DNA from: Okeania sp. SIO1I7
GTDB taxonomy: Bacteria > Cyanobacteriota > Cyanobacteriia > Cyanobacteriales > Microcoleaceae
Length of the DNA stretch: 64,000 nucleotides
NCBI GenBank assembly: GCA_010672585.1
Contig: JAAHGF010000017.1
Span: 163,435 to 227,434 of the forward strand
Direction of reading: 5' to 3'
Shown: positions 34,912 through 45,694 of the stretch, piece after piece
Numbering within the stretch: the first letter of the stretch is position 1
How the letters are laid out: each line of letters starts with the position of its first letter
The notes under the pieces: model-generated
Told to the model about the DNA's origin: nothing
The model's input: the letters and a program-made list of their open reading frames with translations, nothing else
The model's database searches: none
Program-made: the position numbers and the translations under genes

Positions 34912-35208
34912 ATGAATAGCATTTCTCATCGTTTGGAACAATACACAATTAAAAAACCGAATCAAGTATTAATAGTTAAGGTTGAAATTGATGGAGAACC
35001 AGATGAAATAGCTATTTTTAAAGGTTTTTCTAGTTCTCTAATGAGACCTACAGCTTTCGACCCAGATATACCTGTATTGCCAGAAACTGCTAAAATTCTT
35101 AGTATCGATTTAGTTGCTAGTCCCTACAATCCAGAATCACCTACTTATATTAAACAGGGACTGACTAGAGAACAAATGCAGTCCCTGCTCGCAGAAGTAG
35201 GAGTTTAG
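34912..35208 (+). CDS. Small conserved cyanobacterial protein (DUF7734-like)
   Basis: 98 residues, soluble, mixed beta-rich: PNQVLIVKVEIDGEPDEIAI then FKGFSSSLMRPTAFDPDIPV, then ILSIDLVASPYNP and a C-terminal helix REQMQSLLAEVGV. Proteins of this size and pattern are conserved in cyanobacteria and have plastid relatives; I believe it is the DUF7734 group, but not firmly. No catalytic motif. It converges on atpC, with a single base between the two stops. Confidence 0.65.
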   Translation: MNSISHRLEQYTIKKPNQVLIVKVEIDGEPDEIAIFKGFSSSLMRPTAFDPDIPVLPETAKILSIDLVASPYNPESPTYIKQGLTREQMQSLLAEVGV

Positions 35209-35209
35209 T

Positions 35210-35623
35210 TTAGTTAACCCCACCAGCAGCTTGCAGACGCGCTCTAGCTCGCTTCAAGGCTTTTTGGGCCTTTATTTTTGCTTGCAGGTCGCCGTTTTCA
35301 GCTTTTTCCAGACTAGATTCAGCCTCATTGTAAGCTATACGAGCTGCTTCTTTGTCAATAGTATCCCCTTTTTCAGCGCCATTAATGAGTATAGTTACTT
35401 CATTTGCTTCTACTTCAGCAAAACCACCCATCAGGGCGATCGCTACCCAATCTTTACTTTTTTCAGCACGAACTCGCATTACACCTATATCAAGAGCGGT
35501 CAGCATAGAAGCGTGTCCACTTAAAATTCCTAATTGACCTGTTGTACTAGGTATAATTACTTCTTCAGCTTCTGAGTCCCAAACTGTCTTGTCGGGAGAT
35601 ATTACACGCACAGTTAATGTCAT
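35210..35623 (-). CDS. atpC: F-type ATP synthase epsilon subunit
   Basis: 137 residues, standard length. Begins [20 protein letters not shown] with the beta-sandwich signature [19 protein letters not shown], and ends with the two-helix Ala/Lys-rich domain ([20 protein letters not shown]). Epsilon couples the central stalk to the c-ring and inhibits ATP hydrolysis; in thylakoids it also limits dark turnover. The gene follows atpB on the same strand, but the spacer is 537 bp and filled with repeats, much longer than the compact atpB-atpC pair usual in cyanobacteria. Also called atpE in plastid nomenclature. Confidence 0.95.
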   Translation of the reverse strand: MTLTVRVISPDKTVWDSEAEEVIIPSTTGQLGILSGHASMLTALDIGVMRVRAEKSKDWVAIALMGGFAEVEANEVTILINGAEKGDTIDKEAARIAYNEAESSLEKAENGDLQAKIKAQKALKRARARLQAAGGVN

Positions 35624-36160
35624 TTGTCAATATTTTTTTGCTTATTTTTTCGGGGGAAGGCAGAGAGCAGATACGTTGAAGGTTTCTTTTGTTTGTCCTC
35701 TGCTACGACCAAATGGAACAAGGGTTTAAGACCACCACTGAACGAAAGTTCAGTAGCTCCAACTCAGGAGAGGTATGAATACCCTTTTGACTTACCGAAA
35801 AATTAATAATTAATAATTAATAATTAAATAATTCTGGTTTAAAGCCTTCCCTTTTAAGGGGAAAAAGCGGTCGTTAGCGTAGCTTCCCGCAGGGTGGGAT
35901 GGCTCCGAAACCTGCGCCATATCCAATCGACCAAGAGAAGAAATAATATTTCCTTACATTCAATTCCGTAACGGTTAAAACCAGAGGTAATTATCAATTA
36001 TCCATTATCAATTATCCATTAATTAACCCTTCTGCCTTCTGCCTTTTTCAATTGTGTTAGTTACTTAAGTTGTTAGTTGACTGTCGATCTCAGCATCGAT
36101 AACCAACAAGCCAACTGTCAACATTTTTTCGCTAACTAACCACCAACATAGCCAGTCACA
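35624..36160. repeat. Repeat-filled spacer between atpB and atpC
   Basis: No gene. About 35700-35800 (AGGGTTTAAGACCACCACTG, ACGAAAGTTCAGTAGCTCC) resembles an IS605 left end. About 35830-36020 matches 60962-61260 in reverse orientation: GGTTTAAAGCCTTCCCTTTT, CATATCCAATCGACCAAGAG, AAGAAATAATATTTCC and CCGTAACGGTTAAAACCAGA. The core includes the small repeat GCGTAGCTTCCCGCAGGG. Confidence 0.8.
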
Positions 36161-37633
<1,473 letters not shown>

Positions 37634-37825
37634 TTATTTAGCTATCCAAATTAATATACCCGACACTGACACTGCTATGGCATGAAAGCTTGCTGTTGCT
37701 TTTAGTGTGGGCTTGTTGTTCTCTATAATCTGCAATTGTCAGAATATAGGTCTGACCAAATATCTGGAGGTTTTGCTTAAGTGTGAAAAATAATATATCG
37801 CACTTACTTCCAGTAGTAGTCGCTG

Positions 37826-38436
37826 ATTGACATACTCCACTAACTTCAGGAAGTGGATTTTCCCAGACTTACGCTAGTGGGATTACTGGTTCTTCCAGCT
37901 CAATCTATGCATTTGTATCTAGGAAAGGCATTTTAGCCCACAGAGATTCTTGAATATATGTATGTAGAAATGAGGTTGGCCTCAAGGCTATGCTCTACAT
38001 CAATTATCTGGGCTTTTTACTTTGGCCTTTCGACTGAACAAGTTGCACTGTCATTTTTTAGAGTATCACTGAAGGGTTCATCAAAGGTGATATTAATTAT
38101 TTTGCTGAGGACTTTTTTGTATAATACTGAAGCTAGTATCATTTTGTGTTCTTATTGTCAATCTTGAAAAATAAATCTTTTTATATGTGTTTTGATCGGA
38201 AAATATTTCTCAAATTGATCAGGACTTACGCAAAGACACTATATATAGCTTCTACTAATTTAGGCGATTGCTGACGCAAAGCTCCGCTAACGCCTCAAGA
38301 TTTTTGCCATTTTTTAAACAAGAGTAAAAATATACCTATAAAGTCAAAATAGCCCTGAATTTTATTGTGGGCTTCTTCAGTTCTTGGAGCAGATAATCAC
38401 GCCTAGTAATTCACCTTTGACTTTATAGATAGTTTC
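37826..38436. repeat. IS debris upstream of atpB
   Basis: TTGACATACTCCACTAACTT at 37828 with the complementary AGGAAGTGGA resembles the right-end hairpin of the IS605-type elements in this window (compare 43681, 47782, 51967). About 37908-37955 copies 38857-38904 of the DDE transposase relic (GCATTTGTATCTAGGAAAGG; CATTTTAGCCCACAGAGATT). About 38263-38300 holds the CTCCGCTAACGCC small repeat. A + strand frame at 37958 is not supported as a gene. Confidence 0.6.
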
Positions 38437-39040
38437 TCCTATTTTAACTGCTAATATGCATTAAAAAATTCCAGACTAACATGGCACAAGCTATATGATT
38501 TTTTTGAATTTGACTAATAGGACCCAATCCAAAATTCTATGCCTGTTAATTGCTTGATTCTGGCGTGAAACTCTTCTATCTTCCATCTAGTTTTAGACTC
38601 AAATTCTACAGCATACAGATCGAAGATTGACTTAAGTCATTAGTTACAATATATTCTGTTCTATTGGTAGAAATAGTTGCCCGTATGGAGCTTAACTTTC
38701 TTATCCTTTGGAAAACCTTTAACTTTAATTATTTTACCTGATATTTTTTCGGATTCATTCCAACATAATTCTCCTATTTTTTTATATTTTTCTACACCTC
38801 CAGTATCATCTACGCTTACGATTTATTTTTAAGGGACAGTAATATATTTTTCCCATGCATTTGTATCTAGGGAAGGCATTTTAGCCCACAGAGATTCTTG
38901 AATATCAATTATCGTAAAATCTAGATATTGGAGACAAAAGTCTTTCTGCAGCAGATTGTCTTTAGCTAATACTTTGCAATACTCATTTAAGTAGTATTTG
39001 CTCACCTTTTGATTATCCATCCAATAAATATCTGAAACAC
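38437..39040 (-). pseudogene. DDE transposase relic (IS701-like)
   Basis: Reverse-strand translation gives ordered pieces of one transposase: LQYLDFTIIDIQESLWAKMP, then SVDDTGGVEKYKKIGELCWN with the second catalytic Asp context, GFPKDKKVKLHTGNYFYQ, FESKTRWKIEEFHARIKQLT (glutamate helix) and QKNHIACAMLVWNFLMH. At least three frameshifts or stops separate them, and the N terminus is missing. The family assignment (IS701 or near relative) rests on the VDDTGG and KTRWKIEEFH motifs from memory. No inverted repeats were found. The next 560 bp (39041-39602) has only a C-rich block and a small dispersed repeat at 39255-39304. Confidence 0.75.
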
Positions 39041-39602
39041 TTGTTTTGGATTAACTGAGAAGTACGAATTGCCTCATCCATGTGCTTTGTATGTCTCAAA
39101 TTTAGCTTTAACTTTGTCGCACACCATAAAAATATAGAATATGACTTGTCCTTTTCCAAAACTTTTTTTCACTCATATCATGTCCGTTTAATGAGTGATC
39201 AAAAACTTTCTTCTCTTCTTGTTTCCTCTTCCTTCTTCTTCCCTCCTACTTCTTTAGGGGTATTAGCGCCAGCCTTGCGTTAGCAAATGGCCATCCGCCC
39301 CTACTTCCCCTCCACGGTCGGGACCTGCGGGTGGGTTGACTCCTGACTCCTAACTCCTTATTTATTGGACTGAAGCCTGATTTTTAGTCAAAGAGACATT
39401 ATAAGTAAAGTCTAGAAATTACTCAAATAATTTGGAACATTCTTTTTTCAACCATAGTATTAGACCCGTGATTTTTCCACTAAGACTAAGGCAGGTAGAC
39501 AAAATTATTTGTATATTTAACTTGGAGTATATTTTCTGTTAGCTGTTTCCTACTTCAAGCAAATTTGAAATTAATTTTTTACAGATACTTAACTGAGATT
39601 AT

Positions 39603-39887
39603 TTAACTATTGTTAATATCTGACTTAGCTTTAATACGTCTAATAGGCAAATTTGCTACTAATGCTGTAGCTCTTTGATTATTTTCTAACAAAAATTCTG
39701 AATCACTGTCATCTATTTCAACATAGCGAGATACTACTTCCATAATTTCTTTTCTCATTGCCTCAATTATTTCGGGATTTATATCAGCACGATCGTGGGC
39801 GATAACCAGCTTCAAACGACGCTTAACTTCATTACGACTACTAGAAGTATTTCTAGAAAAAAGTTTTTCTATAATTTCATTTAACAT
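39603..39887 (-). CDS. minE: Cell-division topological factor MinE
   Basis: 94 residues. The N-terminal MinD-activating helix region is readable as [20 protein letters not shown], followed by the dimerisation domain ([20 protein letters not shown]). MinE stimulates MinD ATPase and drives pole-to-pole oscillation of MinCD, so the Z ring forms at mid-cell. Last gene of the same-strand series minC, minD, minE; 192 bp separates it from minD, with a repeat in between. Confidence 0.95.
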   Translation of the reverse strand: MLNEIIEKLFSRNTSSSRNEVKRRLKLVIAHDRADINPEIIEAMRKEIMEVVSRYVEIDDSDSEFLLENNQRATALVANLPIRRIKAKSDINNS

Positions 39888-39934
39888 TAGCTTATTATTA
39901 ATTAAATAGTTTATTTATCCAGTAAATTGCGCTC

Positions 39935-40079
39935 TTTTTCTTTTAGGTTTAATACCCCGCAGTCTACAGGGTGCTATCTATTGATTGGGGTGATCAGACA
40001 CGAAGTGGCAGGTCGTTGACTATCCCTATCCACTTTTTCCTTCTTACTTCTTACTTCTTCCTTCTTCAATTTTTCCACA
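39935..40079. repeat. Repeat inserted between minD and minE
   Basis: TTCTTTTAGGTTTAATACCCCGC, CTACAGGGTGCTAT and TATCCACTTTTTCCTTCTT match 29678-29765 in the same order. GTTTAATACCCCGCAG with CTACAGGGT could pair as an IS605-type end hairpin. It lengthens a spacer that is usually short. Confidence 0.65.
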
Positions 40080-40886
40080 TTAAACAATTTTAGATGATAA
40101 TAATTTACGCAACCAAGTAAAGAAATTTTCTTGTGGGGGGTCTAAGTCAATAAAATCTACTTTTTCTCCATCTAAACGACGGGCAATATTAACAAATTCT
40201 GACCCTGCTAGAGAAATATTTTCTGCTAATACTAAAGGTTCGCCTCGGTTAGTAGATACAATTACTTTCTCATCATCTGGAATAATTCCCATCAGTGGGA
40301 TAGCAAGAATTTCTTCTACATCTTGTACTGACATCATTTCATCAGCTTGGACCATCTGAGGTCTAATCCGATTCACTATCAGATGGATATTCTTAACATT
40401 GTTAGCTTCTAGAAGGCCAATTACTCTGTCCGCGTCACGAACGGCAGATATTTCTGGGGTTGTAACAATTATAGCTTCTTCGGCAGGGGCGATCGCGTTC
40501 TGAAAACCTTGTTCAATTCCAGCAGGAGAGTCAATCAGAATATAGTCATATTTTGGTATTAACAGATTGACTAACTCCTGCATTTGTTGGGGAGTAACTA
40601 CTTCTTTCATTCGATTTTGAGCAGCAGGTAAAAGTGCCAACCGAGGTTGTCTTTTATCCCTAACTACTGCTTGTTCGAGGCGACATTCTCCTGCTAAAAC
40701 CTCCACTGCCGTATAGACAATTCTGTTTTCTAAACCTAGTAGTAAATCCAAATTTCTTAATCCGAAATCTGCATCAACTACGGCTACTCGGCTACCTTTT
40801 TGAGCTAAAGCCATGCCCAAGTTTGCTGTGCAAGTAGTTTTTCCCACTCCACCTTTACCAGAAGTAATAACAATAATTCTGCTCAT
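40080..40886 (-). CDS. minD: Septum-site determining ATPase MinD
   Basis: 268 residues. Deviant Walker A KGGVGKTTCTANLG at the N terminus, VVDADFGLRNLDLLLG, DYILIDSPAGIEQGF and a C-terminal amphipathic helix (FFTWLRKLLSSKIV) that binds membrane in the ATP dimer. MinD recruits MinC to the membrane and is released by MinE. It lies between minC and minE, all on the minus strand, as expected. Confidence 0.97.
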   Translation of the reverse strand: MSRIIVITSGKGGVGKTTCTANLGMALAQKGSRVAVVDADFGLRNLDLLLGLENRIVYTAVEVLAGECRLEQAVVRDKRQPRLALLPAAQNRMKEVVTPQQMQELVNLLIPKYDYILIDSPAGIEQGFQNAIAPAEEAIIVTTPEISAVRDADRVIGLLEANNVKNIHLIVNRIRPQMVQADEMMSVQDVEEILAIPLMGIIPDDEKVIVSTNRGEPLVLAENISLAGSEFVNIARRLDGEKVDFIDLDPPQENFFTWLRKLLSSKIV

Positions 40887-41319
40887 AAGCTATTAGAAAT
40901 TAAAAAATAAGGAATTGTATATTGTATATAGTCAAAACTTAGAGATTATTTTGGTATTTTAGATATTATTTAAGTATTTTAGATTAAGTTTAGAGCTTCT
41001 AACAGCATCATAATTATTTCATTGCCCAATTTTTTATATAAACTCTAAAAAATCTGCTATTTGAAATTAACTTCAGAAATATCAGCTTATTTTTATTACA
41101 TTAAAACTGTGCTTTTGTCAAGACACCAGAGAATAAAGTTGGGGTAAAAAATTATTGTGCGTTGCTGATTTGATGTATTAAATTCAACCAGTGGTAAATT
41201 TTCAGCTAAAAAATAGTGGGAATTATACCTATTTCTGACTCTAAAGTCACTGAAAAACTCCTTTCTACTGGACTCCTGTGAAATCATAAGCGTAGCACAC
41301 CGAAAATTAAAATCTAGAT

Positions 41320-41345
41320 GGTGCGTTACATTTCATTAACGCACC
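41320..41345. repeat. Hairpin repeat in the minC-minD spacer
   Basis: GGTGCGTTA and TAACGCACC form a 9 bp stem around ACATTTCAT, followed by CTAC. With GTGCGTTGCTGATTTG at about 41157 this marks a probable small MITE of about 190 bp in the 544 bp minC-minD spacer. Nothing coding in the spacer. Confidence 0.6.
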
Positions 41346-41430
41346 CTACTGGAGAATCAATTAAGCATCAATACTTGATAGAGCTACCTACTGACTCGGT
41401 CCTCCTGACTCGGTCCTCCTGACTCCTTCT

Positions 41431-42213
41431 TCAACGGCGTATCTTAGCAAAGTCCACCATTCTACTAATACGAATGCCTCTGTCCATCACATAAGCAACT
41501 TCAGGATAAAATTGAGCTGGTGGTTTTTCTGGCCCTCTAGCTACTTGTTCTGCAATTCTGATAATAGTTGGTTCCATCTGTAAAGTCATAATTACACTTT
41601 GAGAATTTCCTTTAGCGCCAGCGTGGACTATTCCTCGTAAACGGCCCCACACTAGAATATCTCCATCGGCAATGACAGAACCACCAGGGTTAACATCTCC
41701 TACAATTACTACCGTACCAGGATGCCGAATTTCTACTCCGGAACGAATGGTCATCTGTAAATATAAAGGTTCAAACATAGGTTGAACTTTTTCTGTAGGA
41801 GCTTGGTTGAGAGTAATAATGTCAGATTTTTGTTCTACAGAATAGCCAACTGTGACTGCTGCTACAGCAGTTTGGCGACGTGAAGTTTGAACTGTTGTTA
41901 ATTCTAGCTCTACTTCTAAAAGAGCTTCAGATATTTCTTGTAATTGACGAGTATCTAATAAGCGGTCAAAAGCAATGAGTTGTACCTCTGTTTTTGGCTG
42001 CCAAAATCTTTCTCCTGCGTTGAGACGTTGCTTGAATTGTTGCCAAATTTCTGTCCAGGTCATAGCAGTTGGACTTTCTATCTCACCATTATTAAATTCT
42101 GGTGGCAAGAGTAATAACAGTTTTCCTTCCTCTGTTTTGAATCTGACTTGTAAGTTGGTACTTACTTCTGGTGTAGAGGCGGGAGTTGTTGAGATAGAAT
42201 CATCAGAAGACAT
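41431..42213 (-). CDS. minC: Septum-site determining protein MinC
   Basis: 260 residues. The C-terminal third is the conserved beta-helix domain (IRSGVEIRHPGTVVIVGDVN; GGSVIADGDILVWGRLRGIV; GAKGNSQSVIM), which binds MinD and FtsZ. The N-terminal domain is divergent (VRFKTEEGKLLLLLPPEF), and the first ~20 residues are disordered and Ser/Thr-rich, as in other cyanobacteria. MinC blocks FtsZ polymerisation near the poles. First of minC-minD-minE; only repeats lie upstream until the GNAT pseudogene. Confidence 0.92.
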   Translation of the reverse strand: MSSDDSISTTPASTPEVSTNLQVRFKTEEGKLLLLLPPEFNNGEIESPTAMTWTEIWQQFKQRLNAGERFWQPKTEVQLIAFDRLLDTRQLQEISEALLEVELELTTVQTSRRQTAVAAVTVGYSVEQKSDIITLNQAPTEKVQPMFEPLYLQMTIRSGVEIRHPGTVVIVGDVNPGGSVIADGDILVWGRLRGIVHAGAKGNSQSVIMTLQMEPTIIRIAEQVARGPEKPPAQFYPEVAYVMDRGIRISRMVDFAKIRR

Positions 42214-42612
42214 AGAGTATGGAATTTAATTTTTAATCTTTTTTTTGGCCAGACTATCTTATCATATCAGTTATTAATTAAGATTTGTATGCTAGTACAC
42301 CATTTATACTAGAAGGAAGAGGGAAGAAGGAAGAAGGGTGATTAGTTATTTAGGAGAGAAGGAAGGACAGAAAGAGCGAAAAATTTGGTGTTGTGTGAGT
42401 TTTCATACCAAATCTCAAAAAGTTTGCTATATATCTATGGTATAAGCCTTTGATATGTCCGCGCCCTTTCCCTCAAAAGAAACAAGGGACAAGAGAGATA
42501 TTTGCTGTTGAAGCGAGAAGATAGTTTTCTCACCTTGTCAACTTTCTTTTTCTCCTGTTGAAGAATGAGTTGGTTAAAAAACTATAGTGCTATATAAATA
42601 AATCAGGTAATT

Positions 42613-43680
42613 ATAAGCATCAAAACATTAACACCCCGTCATTATAGAGGTGAAACAGATTTAGAGGCGATCGCTCAATTGCTAAATAGTAGTGAATCAG
42701 CTCATCAATTCCATGAATGGCCGTCTCCAGCAGAAATGCTCATGCAATTGGAAATTCCGTCTGTAGACAAGCAGCGCGATATTTGTTTATGGGAAGATAG
42801 CAACCGTCAAGTTGTGGCTATTGCAGGATTGATAATTCCAGAAATAGGGGCAGATATTGCAGGTATTTTGGGCGTTGGTGAAAAGAGGTATGATATCATG
42901 TCCGGATAAGAGCACGAACAAAAAACTTTCTCCTTATATTCCTCTTTATTCTTCTTTCTTCTCTCCTGACTCGGTCCTCGGTCCTTCCCCTCCACGGTCG
43001 GGGGAGGGGCGAGGGGTGGGTTGACTCCTCAATAATTAAGATTAATATCATACACGCGCTTCACCAACGCCGTATTTTGTGGTTTCGAGTTGACTCTCAG
43101 ACTAAAAGCAATAATTTAGAAGCTCAAATTCTGATGTGGTGAGAGAAGCTGATGGGGGAAGTGGGTAGGGAAAGGAATGTCAAGGTTAAAGTGCTGTGTG
43201 GTGCTCATGGCGATAATAGCCAACGTATTAGTTTATTAGAAAGTTGTGGTTTTGAAATTGAGCGGTATTTTTTGACGATGGAGCGATCGCTTACTGATCC
43301 TATTCCAGAAGCTGAGTTTCCAGAAGGTTTTACCCTAAAACATATAGATAATGAAGTAGATGCAGCAGTTTGGGCGGAAATGTTTAATCAAACTTTTATT
43401 GACCATTGGAATCATCAAGATATTACTGTTGAGTCTGTGAAGGATAAACTCAATGACCCTAAATATCGGTCAGAATTAAGTTTAGTTGTAGTTGCGCCTG
43501 ATGGTAGTTTATGCTGCTTTTTGTGATTGTCAGATTCACCCAGAAAATAATGAGTTGAATAAACGCAAAGATGGTTTAGTTAGTCTCCTTGGCACCCGAC
43601 GTGGTTTCAGGAAACAGGGATTAGGTCGTGGTATTTTTTTGTCGGTTAATACTCAGATAGCTTATATTAAGGAAGTTTAG
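42613..43680 (+). pseudogene. GNAT-family N-acetyltransferase, inactivated
   Basis: Pieces read ISIKTLTPRHYRGETDLEAI, then SSESAHQFHEWPSPAEMLM, AIAGLIIPEIGADIAGIL, (MITE), LWFRVDSQTKSNNLEAQILM, then GAHGDNSQRISLLESCGFEI, ERYFLTMERSLTDPIPEAEF, and LLGTRRGFRKQGLGRGIF, the acetyl-CoA loop (RGFRKQGLGR). The likely start codon is ATA (42613), a stop replaces a codon at 43140 (MW-TGA-EK), the frame shifts near 43515, and a MITE sits at 42871-43071. The 3' end is cut by an IS at 43681. Looks like a two-domain GNAT; dead. Confidence 0.85.
42871..43071. mobile_element. 201 bp IS1-like MITE inside the GNAT pseudogene
   Basis: Starts GGCGTTGGTGAAAAGAGGTA and ends CGCTTCACCAACGCC. GTATTTTG is duplicated at 42863-42870 and 43072-43079. 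Removing the MITE plus one duplicate joins AGIL to WFRVD in frame. The interior has GGGGAGGGGCGAGGGGTGGG and TCATGTCCGGATAAGAGCACG, related to 25523-25734 and 15590-15670. Confidence 0.93.
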
Positions 43681-43810
43681 TTGACATACTCCCCGGTTGT
43701 TAGGCACGGGGATTCTCACAAAAAGTGATTCTTTGCTCACCGACACAGCTTACTAAACCAAGTTGCCCATCATTAGCAGAGGCCGTTATCTCCCAAAGCG
43801 TTCCCTATTA

Positions 43811-45022
43811 CTAGGAGGTTCCCGTATGCCCTACGGTACCTTGATTCCACTCAATACCTATTATTTCTAATCCACGATTCAAGATGTTTCGTGCTGCGTT
43901 AGTATCACGACATATTTCAACATGACAACTAGGGCAAACATGAGTACGAGTTGACAAAGTTTTCTTGACTCTATGCCGACAATTAGAACAATCTTGAGAA
44001 GTGAATTTGGGATTTACTGAAACAACTGCTTTATCCCAAATTTTTCCATAATATTCCAGCCATTGAGTGAACTGATACCACGCTGCATCAGATATTGACT
44101 TTGCCAAATGATGATTTTTGACCATGTTTTGTATCTTCAAGTCCTCATAGACGACAACATCGTTAGATGCTACTACGCACCGGGCTTGCTTAATGCTCCA
44201 GTCTTTACGCTGCCTACTTACCTTCAAATGACATTTTCCCAGTCTCTTTCTGGCTTTGTGGTAATTGTTTGATTGAGGCTGTCTTGGTGCGCGTTCCCTT
44301 GCGCCTGTCGGCGACGCGGGGTCGCACCGCTTTTTGCCCCTAACAAACTTTTTACTTAACTGTCGTTGCAGACGTTTTAATTTCTTTTCTGCAAACCTTA
44401 AATATTGAGGATAAACAACAGCATGATCGTTTTGGTCTTTATAGAAGTATTTTAAACCTAAATCAATACCTATAACATTGCCAGTATAATTTCCTGATTC
44501 CTTTCTCTGAACGTCTAAACAAAATTGACAATAATAACCGTCTGCACGTCTAACTATTCTCACACGGTTAATTTTTAATCTAAATAAATCTTCCCTTGTT
44601 TCTGAATCACAATAAAGAGAAAACTTGCCAGATTTAAACTTATCAGTAAAAGTAATAGACATACAATCATCTGATAATTTCCAACCAGATTGTTTATATT
44701 CTACAGACCGACAATGCTTTTTGAATTTAGGATATCCTTTTTTTTTGGCTCCTTCTTTACAGCGACGATAAAAGTTACTAATTGAAGTCCAAGCTACTTC
44801 TACTGAGGCTTGTCTAGCTGATGAATTTAATTTGTTTGCAAAAGCAAATTCACTAGCTAACTCTTTGCTCAGTTTGTATAAGCGCGACTTATCTACTCCT
44901 TGGTTGTCAATCCAGTATCTAACAGCTTTGTTTCTAATAAACTGTGCTGTTCTGATAGCTTCATCCAAGGATTTATATTGATTTGAAGTCCCGTTTAATA
45001 ACTTGGCCTCTCTTACTAACAT
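43811..45022 (-). CDS. tnpB: TnpB RNA-guided nuclease, intact frame
   Basis: 403 residues. N-terminal helical part (EAIRTAQFIRNKAVRYWIDN), RuvC-I VIGIDLGLKYF, RuvC-II VVVYEDLKIQNMVKNHHLAK, zinc ribbon CSNCRHRVKKTLSTRTHVC then CPSCHVEIC, and RuvC-III RDTNAARNILNRG. All catalytic acids are present, so it is probably active as a guide-RNA-directed DNA nuclease; the omega RNA would come from the 3' end and right-end hairpin (43681-43810). The linker between RuvC-I and RuvC-II has a GC-rich in-frame insertion coding for CDPASPTGARERAPRQP (about 44276-44333), foreign to the family. Only tnpB in the window with a whole frame. Confidence 0.9.
   Translation of the reverse strand: MLVREAKLLNGTSNQYKSLDEAIRTAQFIRNKAVRYWIDNQGVDKSRLYKLSKELASEFAFANKLNSSARQASVEVAWTSISNFYRRCKEGAKKKGYPKFKKHCRSVEYKQSGWKLSDDCMSITFTDKFKSGKFSLYCDSETREDLFRLKINRVRIVRRADGYYCQFCLDVQRKESGNYTGNVIGIDLGLKYFYKDQNDHAVVYPQYLRFAEKKLKRLQRQLSKKFVRGKKRCDPASPTGARERAPRQPQSNNYHKARKRLGKCHLKVSRQRKDWSIKQARCVVASNDVVVYEDLKIQNMVKNHHLAKSISDAAWYQFTQWLEYYGKIWDKAVVSVNPKFTSQDCSNCRHRVKKTLSTRTHVCPSCHVEICRDTNAARNILNRGLEIIGIEWNQGTVGHTGTS
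44276..44333 (-). repeat. GC-rich small repeat inserted in frame in tnpB
   Basis: On the minus strand GCGGTGCGACCCCGCGTCG, then CCGACAGGCGCAAGGGAACG, then CGCACCAAG interrupts the code between FVRGKK and NNYHKARKRLGK. Its GC content is far above the gene. Part is palindromic (GGTGCG...CGCACC). Frame kept. Confidence 0.75.
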
Positions 45023-45149
45023 TGCGATATTTTTGTTTATATGCTATTATTTTATCATATATTTTTCCAGATAAAATAATTATTTGAACAAAAATATTGA
45101 TGCAGAAAAAGTCGCCCTAGAAGGGCGAGACTTTAAACCCATTTTTTCG

Positions 45150-45694
45150 GTAAAAGGTGGTCTCATTCACTTTCTTCAAAGGACTACCAAAAATTTTTCT
45201 CTACCCCTAATGATGTAACATACTGTCTAGCATATAGTTATGCTAATAATTAAGAATGTCTCTACATCAGGAAAATCGAACCTTGTATTGTAGTATAAGG
45301 TAGTGATGATTTTAGGAAGATTGGCGATCGCATAATCCCATGTTACAAATTTCCCAATATCAAATTTTCCGTTTTATTTTTACGGTGTTAGTACAAAAAC
45401 TTATGGTTGCTTCTCTAATTTTACTCTACAAGGAAATAGATGTTTAAAGTAGAAGCGATCGCTCATAACAAAAGTATAAATAAAATTAATAGCGATCTTT
45501 TGTCAAGTTTTATCTTAAGAAATATATTTATAAACCATAGCCCTTTCTGGTGGACTTTTGCTAAGATTTTGGTATACAGAAAAGTGGACAAGTAAGCAGA
45601 AATATATTCAAACTTATAATATCTACGCTTTTTTCACCCAAGTCATCCTTGTCCTCCAAGTCTAGTCGAACCAGAAAGTAAAAAACCTACCCTT
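45150..45694. other. Spacer upstream of the PLD gene, no gene seen
   Basis: AT-rich, with GCGATCGC-type sites at about 45324 and 45456. No promoter or RNA gene could be assigned. Some of the first 60 bp may be the continuation of the GNAT pseudogene beyond the IS, but the frame is not convincing. Confidence 0.5.

Larger units (their letters stand above)
43681..45149 (-). mobile_element. tnpB-only IS200/IS605-family element (IS1341 type), 1469 bp
   Basis: Right end TTGACATACTCCCCGGTTGT with hairpin CCCCG/CGGGG near 43690-43712. Left end, read on the minus strand, is CGAAAAAATGGGTTTAAAGTC and the GCCCTTCTAGGGC hairpin (45106-45118). TTTAC (minus strand, 45150-45154) sits at the left border as likely target, comparable to TTGAC for the element at 53194. 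No tnpA, so it depends on a partner for movement. Confidence 0.75.

Noticed and set aside
37958..38167. + strand frame upstream of atpB
   Set aside because: No recognisable motif, in a region of IS debris; hydrophobic composition alone is not evidence of a gene.
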